In this document: in pieces, positions 43,880-51,777 of the stretch
Layout: each line of letters begins with the position of its first letter
Numbering within the stretch: the stretch's first letter is position 1
NCBI GenBank assembly: GCA_004796375.1
Contig: QZLA01000119.1
Location: 1-51,777, forward strand
Origin: Desulfobacteraceae bacterium
Lineage (GTDB): Bacteria > Desulfobacterota > Desulfobacteria > Desulfobacterales > Desulfobacteraceae
Direction of reading: 5' to 3'
Length of the DNA: 51,777 nt
Translations under genes and position numbers: made by a program
Notes under the pieces: generated by a model
Databases searched by the model: none
What the model was told of the DNA's origin: nothing
Seen by the model: the letters and a program-made list of their open reading frames with translations, nothing else

Positions 43880-46311
43880 TATTGTTCTCCTTTTTGCGTC
43901 TCTTTTCTGATTCTGCACATCAGGTGTTTGATGGGGGCGCCCAATCCGTCATCCCCCTGCTCATTCATCGGGATCAGGACATTGATGTTTGAGGAAAAGG
44001 TGTCAAACAGCGGGTCATCCTTTTTTTCAGGGAACCACCAACCGTGGGCAGCCATGACCATCCAGGGCGGAACGATCTTGGTAACTTTGGCCTTGAACCG
44101 TGCGTGCCCCATCCAGTTTTCCACCACCACCCATTCACCGCTGCCGATACCATGACGGGCCGCGGTTTCCGGATGGATTTCAACCACCGGGTCAGGATCC
44201 AGCTGCCTGAGCCATGGGATATTTCGATGCTCGGAATGAAAAAAAGCCGGAGACCGGCGCCCCGTGGATAAAATCAACGGGTAATCCTTTGCCAGGTCCG
44301 GTCGTGAGACCGGCGTGAAAGGTGGTTCTTTGTGATAGGGCAGCGCTGGAAGTCCCCAGTTCTCCCTCAGGGTGGAATAGAGTTCAAATTTTCCGGAAGG
44401 GGTGGCAAACCCGGGTTTGCCGTCCTGGCGGAGCAGTCCCTTCTCATGACGGCGGTAGGGCCGGCTCGGGTGATTCTCAGGCGGCAAGGCCCAGCCCCTG
44501 GCCTGCAACTCCTTAAAGCTCATGCCTGAGGGCCGCACAATATCGTCAAACAGGCCATGTATCGTCTCCCATTTGAGATCCGGATCAAAACGCCTGGCAA
44601 GCTCGAAATTGATCTCAAGATCAGAACGGCACTGATCCACCCGGCAGGTTTCATTGATGCTCTGGAGCGGGACCCACCAGGAGCGGACCCCTTCCTTTTC
44701 AAGAAAGGTGGCGGCCGGCAAAATGATGTCTGCATATCGCAGGGACGGGGTCATGAACAGGTCAACCCCGACAATGAAATCAAGCTTCTCAAGGGCTTTC
44801 TGCCAGAGTTCAGGATCAAGCCCGATGCCGGATAGGGGATTGCAGGTCTGCATCCACAGACCTTTGACCGGATAAGGATCTTCTGAAAAAATCTGATCCA
44901 GTACCTTGTCGGTCTGGCACCGCCAGATAAAGTGATCAAATGGTCCGTACTCCTCCCTGCCGATCCTGGGTTTGTCCTGGTCCTGGTTCTTGAGCTTGAT
45001 CACCCCTTCCGCACCGGGAAGCGCGTAGGCCACAGCATTGAATGCCGGACGGGTAAATACATTACCGCCGGGCACATCCAGGTTGCCGGTAAGGGCCCAC
45101 AATGCGGCAATGGCATGGCACAGCGGGGTGATTTCCGGAGTCATGTCAATGGGGACACCCCAGTGTATGGCCGCCGGCTTTGATGAGGCATACAGCCTTG
45201 CTGCAAGGGCCATCTCCCTGGCAGGTATCATGGTAATCTTTTCAACCGCTTCAGGCGTATAGGGTGCGACACTCTCCAGGAAAGCATCCCAGGCAGTTAT
45301 ACACTCAACACAGGAACCGTCAAGAAGTTCTATGTTGAAATTCCCGGAGAGGGCAGGAATCGTGGCGGCAGGAAAAAATTCCTGGTCACCGGTGTCCCAT
45401 ATGGCGGTCTTTTCGGTCTGCCGGTCAATGACCACAAAATTCTCAGGATTCCCCACAGGATCGACGTCACTGTGCCTGAGCAACTGGCCGGTGTCTTTCC
45501 TGACCAGGCGGGGCGCATCGGTATAGGTCTCGAGAAAATCGTGGTCATAGAGACCTTCATTGATGATGACATAAAGCATCCCCATGGCCAGTGCCGCATC
45601 AGTTCCCGGCCGGATCTGGAGCCAGTGCTTTGACCGGGAGGCAAAAAAGGACAACCTCGGGTCCACACAAATGATTTTTGTTCCCTTTTTCATGAGATCG
45701 ATGATCCAGTGCCCGAACAGGTTGTCCGGACAGGTGGCGGAAATATTGTATCCCCAGATGATCATGCATTCCGGTACCTGGTATTCGGGATGATCATAGC
45801 GGCCTTCCAGCCACTGGCCGGCGTCAAACACACAAAAGTCCCCCTGGATGGTGTCGAGGGCAGCGATCCTGGGGCTGTAACAGGCATTACCGCTCAGGGC
45901 AAACATGACGTTGGGACTGCCGAACGCATAGGCCAGCATACAGATCCAGGGACCGATATCCCGGCCCGTGCCCATGGAAAAGATCATGCTTTCAGGTCCG
46001 GATTCCGCCTTGATCTCATTCATCCTGGCTTCGATGGTGTCAAAGGCCTCTTCCCACGTGATCTCTTCAAAATGCGCTTCTCCCCGTTTGCCCACCCGTT
46101 TCAGGGGCCGGGTCAAACGGTCTTCGTGATACACATACTGGGTCATGGCCAGGGCCCGGGCACAGAGCCTTCCCTGGTTCCAGGGATGATCCGGGTCGCC
46201 CTCAATTTTCACAAAGCGTCCGTCCTCGATATGGGCGAGCACACCGCAACCGCCGTGGCATCCCGGCCCGGCAGACCATGATGTGGTTTTGATGATCTGT
46301 TTGTTCTTCAT
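43879..46311 (-). CDS. Molybdopterin (bis-MGD) oxidoreductase, catalytic subunit
   Basis: An 810-residue enzyme of the DMSO-reductase superfamily. The N-terminal cluster site is unusual: GPGCHGGCGV gives Cys18 and Cys22, and GRLCARA gives Cys50, but the first expected cysteine is Gly15. ALSGNACYSPR at about 139-148 offers Cys144 as the likely Mo (or W) ligand. MIIWGYNISATCPDN and KIICVDPRLSFFASRSKHWL bind the pterins. The C-terminal domain has the ILSTGRRSPAFFHSEHRNIP block. No Tat signal is seen, so it is cytoplasmic. Its activity is unknown: acetylene-hydratase-like and aromatic-compound oxidoreductases are among the relatives. AGGAGAACACCC precedes the ATG, which overlaps the IclR stop. 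Confidence 0.9.
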   Translation of the reverse strand: MKNKQIIKTTSWSAGPGCHGGCGVLAHIEDGRFVKIEGDPDHPWNQGRLCARALAMTQYVYHEDRLTRPLKRVGKRGEAHFEEITWEEAFDTIEARMNEIKAESGPESMIFSMGTGRDIGPWICMLAYAFGSPNVMFALSGNACYSPRIAALDTIQGDFCVFDAGQWLEGRYDHPEYQVPECMIIWGYNISATCPDNLFGHWIIDLMKKGTKIICVDPRLSFFASRSKHWLQIRPGTDAALAMGMLYVIINEGLYDHDFLETYTDAPRLVRKDTGQLLRHSDVDPVGNPENFVVIDRQTEKTAIWDTGDQEFFPAATIPALSGNFNIELLDGSCVECITAWDAFLESVAPYTPEAVEKITMIPAREMALAARLYASSKPAAIHWGVPIDMTPEITPLCHAIAALWALTGNLDVPGGNVFTRPAFNAVAYALPGAEGVIKLKNQDQDKPRIGREEYGPFDHFIWRCQTDKVLDQIFSEDPYPVKGLWMQTCNPLSGIGLDPELWQKALEKLDFIVGVDLFMTPSLRYADIILPAATFLEKEGVRSWWVPLQSINETCRVDQCRSDLEINFELARRFDPDLKWETIHGLFDDIVRPSGMSFKELQARGWALPPENHPSRPYRRHEKGLLRQDGKPGFATPSGKFELYSTLRENWGLPALPYHKEPPFTPVSRPDLAKDYPLILSTGRRSPAFFHSEHRNIPWLRQLDPDPVVEIHPETAARHGIGSGEWVVVENWMGHARFKAKVTKIVPPWMVMAAHGWWFPEKKDDPLFDTFSSNINVLIPMNEQGDDGLGAPIKHLMCRIRKETQKGEQ

Positions 46312-47132
46312 GGGTGTTCTCCTGTGTGGGGGTGGGGTACAACATTTGCAAATCCGGTGTTTTCCAACCGGGCGCCCAGGTTCCTGGAAATGTCCCTGGC
46401 CGTTTCAAACACTCTGGGACCAAATTCCGGGATGGATTGATCTGCAAAGGTTCCAAGCAGCACGATAGCGCCGCACAATGTATTGTCATGGTCAAACAGG
46501 GGGGCGCTCAACGCCTTGATTCCAGGGGTCACCCGCCCGTTATCCAGTGCATATCCGGACCTTTCGCACTGCTCGAGTTCAAATATGAGCTCATCAGGGT
46601 CATGGGTGGTATCTTTTCCGTAATATTCCACATCATCAAGGTTGAGCAGCCGTTCTCTTTCCGACGGCGGGCTGAATGCAGCAATGGCCTTTCCATGGGC
46701 ACCATGGGTGATATGAAGAGTCTGGAACTGCCTGACCGAAATGCCGATGGGTTCATTGTTTTCAACCTTCAGCGCAATATAGAGGCGGTCGTCCCAAATC
46801 GTTCCCAGTAATACGGTCTGGGATGTTTCATTGGAGAGCCGTTTGAGCAAAGGCTTGGCTATATCATTCAAGTCGCTGTTTTCATTGACATGCCGGGCAA
46901 GGGTGAGGAGCCCCGTACCCAGGGAATAGGTTTTGGTCTCCCTGTTTTTATTCACAAGATCATACTGCATGAGGGTGTGAAGCAGGGCAAACCCTTTACT
47001 TTTATGAATATCCATCTCTGAACAGATTCGGGTGAGTGTCAGGGATGATCCCGGATGGGCGGCCAGGCAGAACAGGAGCCTGGCCGCCTGGTCTGCTGCC
47101 GGAACGACTGGGTTATATCCGGATTTTTTCAT
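46308..47132 (-). CDS. IclR-family transcriptional regulator
   Basis: 274 residues from ATG 47132 (a TTG at 47150 is in frame but less likely). The N-terminal winged helix shows AADQAARLLFCLAAHPGSSL and TRICSEMDIHKSKGFALLHT, typical of IclR. The C-terminal effector domain has LTLARHVNENSDLNDIAKPL, ETSQTVLLGTIWDDRLYIAL and GYALDNGRVTPGIKALSAPL. Such regulators sense aromatic or small organic acids. Its stop overlaps the molybdoenzyme start by 4 bases (ATGA), so it probably controls its own operon through the repeats at 47158-47193. The likely inducer is the substrate of the molybdoenzyme. Confidence 0.92.
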   Translation of the reverse strand: MKKSGYNPVVPAADQAARLLFCLAAHPGSSLTLTRICSEMDIHKSKGFALLHTLMQYDLVNKNRETKTYSLGTGLLTLARHVNENSDLNDIAKPLLKRLSNETSQTVLLGTIWDDRLYIALKVENNEPIGISVRQFQTLHITHGAHGKAIAAFSPPSERERLLNLDDVEYYGKDTTHDPDELIFELEQCERSGYALDNGRVTPGIKALSAPLFDHDNTLCGAIVLLGTFADQSIPEFGPRVFETARDISRNLGARLENTGFANVVPHPHTGEHP

Positions 47133-47157
47133 GGCAATGTCCACTATCAAGTCAATT

Positions 47158-47193
47158 ATTCTGTATATAGAATTTAATTCTGTATATTAGAAC
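47158..47193. promoter_or_regulatory. Tandem ATTCTGTATAT sites, candidate IclR operator
   Basis: Two near-identical sites, ATTCTGTATATAGAAT (47158-47173) and ATTCTGTATATTAGAAC (47177-47193), start 19 bases apart, so they lie on nearly the same DNA face. Each has inverted ends (ATTCT...AGAA). The second one covers the -10 box of the minus-strand promoter, so binding would block transcription of the iclR-molybdoenzyme-ferredoxin operon. Confidence 0.6.
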
Positions 47194-47214
47194 AAATAGT
47201 TTTAACGGTGTCAA
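47186..47214 (-). promoter_or_regulatory. Near-consensus sigma-70 promoter of the iclR-molybdoenzyme operon
   Basis: On the minus strand TTGACA (complement of 47209-47214) and TCTAAT (complement of 47186-47191) are exactly 17 bases apart. The -35 matches perfectly and the -10 at 5 of 6. The start of iclR follows about 55 bases downstream. Confidence 0.7.
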
Positions 47215-47276
47215 GTCAAGGTTGCGGTTGTGGATAGGAGCGCTGTGAAAAATCCGGCAAACGTGCCCATAAAAAG

Positions 47277-47318
47277 AAAACGGCCCGCCCTGCAAAAAAG
47301 CAGGAACAGGCCGTTTTT
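47277..47318. terminator. Bidirectional-looking terminator after the malic enzyme gene
   Basis: AAAACGGCC (47277-47285) pairs with GGCCGTTTT (47309-47317), enclosing an inner hairpin CCTGC-AAAAAA-GCAGG (47289-47293 and 47300-47304). Both ends are T-rich on the outgoing strand. It ends malic-enzyme transcription, about 30 bases past the stop. Confidence 0.75.
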
Positions 47319-47346
47319 CTTCTACTGTTTGACGATAGACTGTTTG

Positions 47347-49077
47347 TTAAACCTCGTAATACTCCGGGTTCCAGCACATATTTTCGATCAGTGTGTTGAG
47401 TTTTTCAATATCGTTTTCATGTTTGGTCTTTGAGAAGGCACAATCGTTGCCGGTGACACCGGCCTTGATGGCTTCGGCACCCACATACTTGGCCACTTTG
47501 ATGGATACATCGCGAAGGGTATCCAGGGGCGGGCACAGGATGCCATCCTGAATATCCTCTTCCGAGATATATTCGGCTACGGCATGGGCGGCCGCGGAGA
47601 AAAATACCGGCAGGACTTCGGTTGCTCCGGATGCGACAACACCCAACCCGACGCCGGGGAATACAAACGCATTGTTCATCTGACCGATTCTGTAGGCTTT
47701 GCCGTTGTGAACCACCGGGTCAAACGGGCTTCCGGTTGCCACAAGTGCCTTGCCGTCGGTCCATTCATACACATCCTTGGGCAGGGCTTCGGTCATGGTG
47801 GTCGGGTTGCTCAGCGGCAGGACCACCGGGCGGTCCGTATTGGCCAGCACGGCCTGTACGATATCTTTGGTAAAGCACCCGGGCTGCCCGGATGTACCGA
47901 TCAATACCGTGACCTTTTCATGTTTGACAGCGTTGAGAAGCGTATTGTCCTCAGGTGTGTTGAGCCAGTCAAAATCCTGGGGATCCCTTGCAAATTTGAG
48001 CTTGTAGGGTTCGAGATCCCTATCCGTGGTAACGATACCGCGGCTGTCCAGGGTCAAGATCCGTTTGCACGCCTCATCTGCAGACAGTCCCTGCTCCATC
48101 AGCTCGGTTTGGATCTGCTCAGCGATGCCGACCCCGCCGGCACCGGCGCCGTGCACGAGAAATATCTGCTCTTCGATCTTCTCCTTTTTCACCTTCATGG
48201 CGGCAATGATACCGGCCAGGGCAATGGAACCCGTTCCCTGGATATCATCGTTAAATGAAATCAGGTCATGAAGATAAGCATCACGGATGGTGAAGGCTTT
48301 CTGTTTGGAAAAGTCCTCCCACTGGCAAAGGGCATTGGGGAATACCCGTTTGAATGCCAGGGCAAATTTCCTGAGAAACTCCATGTACTCGTCATCCCCG
48401 AGCCGGGGGTGTCTCCAGCCAAGATACTTGACATCATCCAGGAGCTCCTGGTTGTCCGTGCCGACATCCAGTGAAATGGGCAGGCAATGCCACGGGGCGA
48501 TACCCGCACCCTGGGTGTAAAGCATCAATTTGCCCAGGCAGATGGCAATACCGCCGGCGCCCTGGTCTCCGATCCCCAGGATTCCCTGGTTGTCCGTCAC
48601 AACGGCTACACGGATATCCTGGCTTGAATGGCTTCTTAAGATCTCTTCGGCATAATCGATATTGCCGGGGTACAGGTGGATACCGTTTGCTTTCCTGAAC
48701 ATGGAAGAATACTGCTGACACGCCTGACCCACCGTCGGCGTGTAGATAATACTCAGAAATTTAGAGATATTGCTGGCAATCACTGCATGGGCCAGCACCA
48801 CATTCCGGTCAAACAAACTGCGGATGTAGATAAATTTCTCAATATCGGTTTCCTTGTCTTCAATAATATCCAGGCTGCTTTTCACCTGCTCTTCAAGGGT
48901 TTTGACCCGCGGGGGCAAAAAGCCCTGAAGTTTGAGTTTCTCACGTTCCTCAACACTGAACGCCGTACCCTTGCTGATATCGTTGTACCTTAAGATATCA
49001 AAGCCCCGGATATTGATTTTAATACCCGTTGTCTGACCGTAGTCTCCATAGTCAAATTCGTAATGATGGATTTCCAT
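47347..49077 (-). CDS. NAD(P)-dependent malic enzyme (SfcA/MaeA type)
   Basis: A 576-residue malic enzyme, the length of the large bacterial and eukaryote-like form. Visible motifs are FIYIRSLFDRNVVLAHAVIA, IIYTPTVGQACQQYS, VVTDNQGILGIGDQGAGGIA (with the catalytic Lys region before the metal-binding FNDDIQGTGSIALAGI), and the NAD fold FLVHGAGAGGVGIAEQI. LIGTSGQPGCFTKDIVQAVL and LPLSNPTTMTEALP follow. It decarboxylates malate to pyruvate in the cytoplasm, giving NAD(P)H. GAGG lies 13 bases before the ATG, rather far. With aconitase upstream, it suits an organism oxidising acetate or organic acids through TCA reactions. Confidence 0.95.
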   Translation of the reverse strand: MEIHHYEFDYGDYGQTTGIKINIRGFDILRYNDISKGTAFSVEEREKLKLQGFLPPRVKTLEEQVKSSLDIIEDKETDIEKFIYIRSLFDRNVVLAHAVIASNISKFLSIIYTPTVGQACQQYSSMFRKANGIHLYPGNIDYAEEILRSHSSQDIRVAVVTDNQGILGIGDQGAGGIAICLGKLMLYTQGAGIAPWHCLPISLDVGTDNQELLDDVKYLGWRHPRLGDDEYMEFLRKFALAFKRVFPNALCQWEDFSKQKAFTIRDAYLHDLISFNDDIQGTGSIALAGIIAAMKVKKEKIEEQIFLVHGAGAGGVGIAEQIQTELMEQGLSADEACKRILTLDSRGIVTTDRDLEPYKLKFARDPQDFDWLNTPEDNTLLNAVKHEKVTVLIGTSGQPGCFTKDIVQAVLANTDRPVVLPLSNPTTMTEALPKDVYEWTDGKALVATGSPFDPVVHNGKAYRIGQMNNAFVFPGVGLGVVASGATEVLPVFFSAAAHAVAEYISEEDIQDGILCPPLDTLRDVSIKVAKYVGAEAIKAGVTGNDCAFSKTKHENDIEKLNTLIENMCWNPEYYEV

Positions 49078-49172
49078 AATCTGTTAAAACCTCAATAATG
49101 TTAAAAATAAGTCGGGGCACAATCAGGGACCATAACACAATAGGTTGTAAAAGTGAATAAAAATGAATGGTT

Positions 49173-49210
49173 TTCACCGACTGAAATAGATTTATTTTTC
49201 AGCCGGTGAA
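49173..49210. terminator. Hairpin after aconitase, probable terminator
   Basis: TTCACCG-A-CTGAAA (49173-49186) faces TTTCAG-C-CGGTGAA (49197-49210), a 13-pair stem with one mismatch. On the minus strand it lies 20 bases past the aconitase stop and is followed by AACCATTCATTTTT. The T-run is interrupted, so termination may be partial and allow some read-through into malic enzyme. Confidence 0.6.
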
Positions 49211-49230
49211 CAGGGTCTAAGAATCTGTTT

Positions 49231-51777
49231 TCAATGACTTTCAGATATGATCTGTCTGAGAACGTAATGGAGGATACCGCCGTTTTGAATATATTCAACC
49301 TCAATATTGGTATTGAGTTTTAACACCGCGTTAAACGCAATGGTCACATCATCCCGGACAGCAGTCACCCGGAGCAGGGCATTGGGTGTCAGCGTATCCA
49401 ATCCTTCGATGGTAAAGGTTTCCTCACCGGTCAGGCCCAATGAGTCGATGGATTGACCCGGTTCAAATACCAGGGGCAGAACACCCATGCCCACCAGGTT
49501 GGAGCGGTGAATCCGCTCGAAAGATTGGGTGAGTACGGCTTTGACGCCTAAAAGCTGGGTACCCTTGGCCGCCCAGTCCCGTGAAGACCCTGTTCCGTAT
49601 TCCTTTCCTCCCATCACGAGCAAGGGGGTATTCCTGGGCGCGTAGGTCATGGATGCGTCAAACACGAATGCGGGCTCTTTTTCAGGAAAAATCCGGGTGT
49701 GCCCCCCGACTTTATCGGTCAGGCGGTTCTGAATCCGGATGTTGGCAAAGGTGCCCCGCATCATTACCTCATGGTTGCCCCGCCTGCTCCCGTAGGAGTT
49801 GAAATGTTCAGGCGCGATGCCATGGGATATCAGGTACTGTCCGGCAGGGTATTCAGCGGGTATGGCTCCGGCCGGTGAAATATGGTCGGTGGTCACCGTA
49901 TCCCCAAGGAAAAGCAGGGGTCTGGCGTCATTGATATCGGTAAACTCGGGCAGGTCAATGGAGAATCCGTCAAAGAACGGGGGTTTGCGGATGTATTGGG
50001 AGTCCGGGTCAAAGTCGAAGGTGGCACTTTTCTCAACCCGGAGTTCATGCCACAATTGGTCCCCGGTAAATATTTTCATGTACTGGTTCAGGAACAGGTC
50101 TTCCTTGACATGCGCACTGACCAGTTCCTTAATGGTATCGGCATCCGGCCAGATATCCCTGAGGAATACCGGCTGACTATCCGTTGTATACCCAAGCGGG
50201 TCGCTGTCAAAATCGATATCTATCCGCCCGGCCAGGGCATATGCCACCACCAGCATAGGCGACATCAGGTAATTGCCCTGGGTGAGCTGGTGTACCCGGG
50301 CCTCAAAGTTCCGGTTGCCCGAAAGCACGGACATGACACTCAGGTCGTTGTCTTTGATCTGTGTTTCAATTTCAGGGTCAAGGGGGCCGGAGTTCCCAAT
50401 ACAGGTGGTGCAGCCGAAACCCACGTTGTTGAACCCCAACGTTTCAAGGTGGGGCATGAGCCCTGCGCTTTCAAGATAATCGATCACCACCTTGGAGCCC
50501 GGTGCCAGAGAGGTCTTGACGTATCCAGGGACCTTGAGCCCTTTTTCAACCGCATGCTTGGCCACAAGTCCCGCTCCCATCATGATGGAAGGGTTTGAGG
50601 TGTTGGTGCAGGATGTGATGGCCGCAATGACCACGCTGCCGTTGGTCAGTTCAGGGTCGGACAAAGCTTTTCGGTCTTTTCCGCTATCCGGGTCAAGGTT
50701 GAAATGTTCCATGGTCTTAGCCTTGACATCAGTCAGGGCGATCCGGTCCTGGGGTCTTGCAGGGCCGGCAATGGACGGGGCCACCTGTGACAGGTCGATG
50801 TCGATCTTCCGGGTGAACTGTATGTCGGCATCATAGGTGTTATACATGCCGCAGGTTTTGTAGTATGCGTCGACCAGGTCGGCGGCTTGTTTCCGGTTGG
50901 TGGCCCTCATGTAGCGGACCGTCTCATCATCCACTGGAAAAAATCCCGAGGTGGCACCATATTCAGGGGACATGTTGGCAATGGTGGCCCGGTCGGTCAA
51001 TGACAGGGATTTGAGTCCGTCTCCGGTGTATTCCACGATTTTTTCCACCACATTTTCCTGTCTTAGAATCTGGGTGATGTGCAGGACGATATCGGTGGAG
51101 GTCACACCGGATTTCGGCTGGTTGATAAAGTTGACCCCGATTACTTCCGGCAGGTTCATGAAATAGGGCTGTCCCAGCATCACGGCCTCAGCTTCAATCC
51201 CGCCGACCCCCCATCCGAGAACGCCGATGGCATTGATCATGGTGGTGTGGGAGTCGGTTCCCACCAGGGTGTCGGGAAATGCCATCCTGCCGTCCGGGGT
51301 GTCCTTGGTGGACACCACCTGGGCCAGGTACTCCAGGTTGACCTGGTGACAGATACCCGATTCCGGCGGAACCACCCTGAAGTTATCAAAACTTTTCTGC
51401 GCCCATTTCAACAGCTGGTACCGTTCCCTGTTCCGCTCATATTCCTTCTGGGCATTGAGCTTGAATGCATCCTTCTCCCGGTAATGGTCCACCTGAATCG
51501 AGTGATCGATAACCAGATCGACAGGAACCAGGGGGTTGATTTTTCGGGGATCCAATCCTTTTTGGGAAACCGCGTCCCGCATGGCAGCAAGGTCAACCAC
51601 GGCGGGAACTCCGGTGAAATCCTGCATCAGGACACGTCCGGGATAGAACGGGATCAGGCTTTTACCTGCATTATCGGCGAAACTGGCAACGGATCGAATG
51701 TCATCTTCACTGGCATTTCCCAGCGCCATGTGGCGGCATACGTTTTCCAGGAGCACGCGGATGGAAAAGGGCAGGGA
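49231..51777 (-). CDS. acnA: Aconitate hydratase A (5' end outside window)
   Basis: 848 residues are visible. The frame stays open to the window edge (SLPFSIRVLLENVCRH), so roughly the first 40-60 residues are missing. MQDFTGVPAVVDLAAMRDAV, VGTDSHTTMINAIGVLGWGV and the cluster-binding GFGCTTCIGNSGPL, with an earlier single Cys in SCTNTSNPS, are the AcnA hallmarks. The swivel domain has LFLGDTVTTDHISPAGAIP and GGKEYGTGSSRDWAAKGT, with its catalytic Ser and Arg. The 4Fe-4S enzyme interconverts citrate and isocitrate in the TCA cycle. The malic enzyme gene follows 154 bases downstream on the same strand. Confidence 0.96.
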   Translation of the reverse strand, partial: SLPFSIRVLLENVCRHMALGNASEDDIRSVASFADNAGKSLIPFYPGRVLMQDFTGVPAVVDLAAMRDAVSQKGLDPRKINPLVPVDLVIDHSIQVDHYREKDAFKLNAQKEYERNRERYQLLKWAQKSFDNFRVVPPESGICHQVNLEYLAQVVSTKDTPDGRMAFPDTLVGTDSHTTMINAIGVLGWGVGGIEAEAVMLGQPYFMNLPEVIGVNFINQPKSGVTSTDIVLHITQILRQENVVEKIVEYTGDGLKSLSLTDRATIANMSPEYGATSGFFPVDDETVRYMRATNRKQAADLVDAYYKTCGMYNTYDADIQFTRKIDIDLSQVAPSIAGPARPQDRIALTDVKAKTMEHFNLDPDSGKDRKALSDPELTNGSVVIAAITSCTNTSNPSIMMGAGLVAKHAVEKGLKVPGYVKTSLAPGSKVVIDYLESAGLMPHLETLGFNNVGFGCTTCIGNSGPLDPEIETQIKDNDLSVMSVLSGNRNFEARVHQLTQGNYLMSPMLVVAYALAGRIDIDFDSDPLGYTTDSQPVFLRDIWPDADTIKELVSAHVKEDLFLNQYMKIFTGDQLWHELRVEKSATFDFDPDSQYIRKPPFFDGFSIDLPEFTDINDARPLLFLGDTVTTDHISPAGAIPAEYPAGQYLISHGIAPEHFNSYGSRRGNHEVMMRGTFANIRIQNRLTDKVGGHTRIFPEKEPAFVFDASMTYAPRNTPLLVMGGKEYGTGSSRDWAAKGTQLLGVKAVLTQSFERIHRSNLVGMGVLPLVFEPGQSIDSLGLTGEETFTIEGLDTLTPNALLRVTAVRDDVTIAFNAVLKLNTNIEVEYIQNGGILHYVLRQIISESH

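Noticed and set aside
45709-46281. 190-residue open frame opposite the molybdoenzyme
   Set aside because: Antisense to the conserved cluster and pterin region, without start signals.
47584-48258. 224-residue open frame opposite malic enzyme
   Set aside because: An antisense shadow. Its His-, Gly- and Gln-rich composition follows from the reverse reading of the enzyme's codons.
49882-50598. 238-residue open frame opposite the aconitase gene
   Set aside because: It mirrors the codons of a highly conserved enzyme on the other strand, has no ribosome site and no recognisable protein pattern.
1-51777. CRISPR arrays, defence islands, insertion sequences, tRNA or rRNA genes
   Set aside because: Looked for regularly spaced repeats, transposase or nuclease clusters and tRNA-like cloverleaf segments in the gaps. 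None was seen, and gaps are short.

Overview
The window looks like chromosome of an anaerobic deltaproteobacterium, most likely a sulfate reducer of the Desulfobacterales (Desulfobacter/Desulfobacula-like). This is an inference from gene content, not from a database match. The signs are a multihaem periplasmic cytochrome, a bis-MGD molybdoenzyme with its own 4Fe-4S partner, aconitase next to malic enzyme (as in TCA-type complete oxidisers), and many large sensor kinases with periplasmic sensors. I see no rRNA, tRNA, CRISPR array, transposase, integrase or phage gene. The DNA reads as densely packed, host-like chromosome, and no gap between called genes exceeds about 300 bases.

Layout. 1-4.8 kb: the end of ubiX, then an orphan branched-chain-amino-acid-type binding protein overlapping a large hybrid sensor kinase. 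4.8-8.1 kb (minus): a hotdog thioesterase overlapping a RapA-type SNF2 helicase. 8.3-9.6 kb: a pentahaem cytochrome. 9.7-16.9 kb: an RND efflux pair (adaptor and pump) behind a striking inverted-repeat promoter, then a DUF2892 membrane protein, a beta-CASP RNA nuclease and NudC, closed by a strong terminator. 16.9-21.8 kb: an FAD amine/amino-acid oxidase divergent from a GntR/FCD regulator with a 34-bp palindrome between them, then a cupredoxin-like/rhodanese protein, aspartate kinase and a DUF4126 membrane protein. 21.8-23.8 kb: a UlaG-like metallohydrolase divergent from a GlxA-type AraC regulator. 23.8-26.9 kb (minus): a fecR - ompA lipoprotein - CHASE2/HD-GYP signalling operon. 27.0-28.6 kb (minus): FkbM methyltransferase, a small membrane protein and an FmdB zinc ribbon.

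28.7-43.5 kb is rich in signalling. It holds a BvgS-like hybrid kinase, an AEC transporter, a 1221-residue two-propeller sensor kinase, a methyltransferase and a DUF533 protein. These are followed by a tight operon of (i) a histidine kinase that has lost its phosphoacceptor-histidine helix, (ii) a kinase with a periplasmic c-haem site, (iii) an NtrC-type sigma-54 activator and (iv) a 29-residue membrane peptide.

43.5-47.2 kb (minus): iclR - molybdopterin oxidoreductase - ferredoxin, translationally coupled, with a near-consensus promoter overlapped by tandem ATTCTGTATAT repeats. 47.3-51.8 kb (minus): malic enzyme and the aconitase body (5' end outside the window).

Most notable: the H-box-less kinase beside a haem-sensing kinase and an NtrC protein, the 16-bp perfect inverted repeat on the RND promoter, the GntR palindrome, and the IclR-controlled molybdoenzyme whose first cluster cysteine is replaced by glycine. 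I did not find a clearly new multi-gene system such as a defence island. The kinase/NtrC operon is the best candidate for unusual biology.
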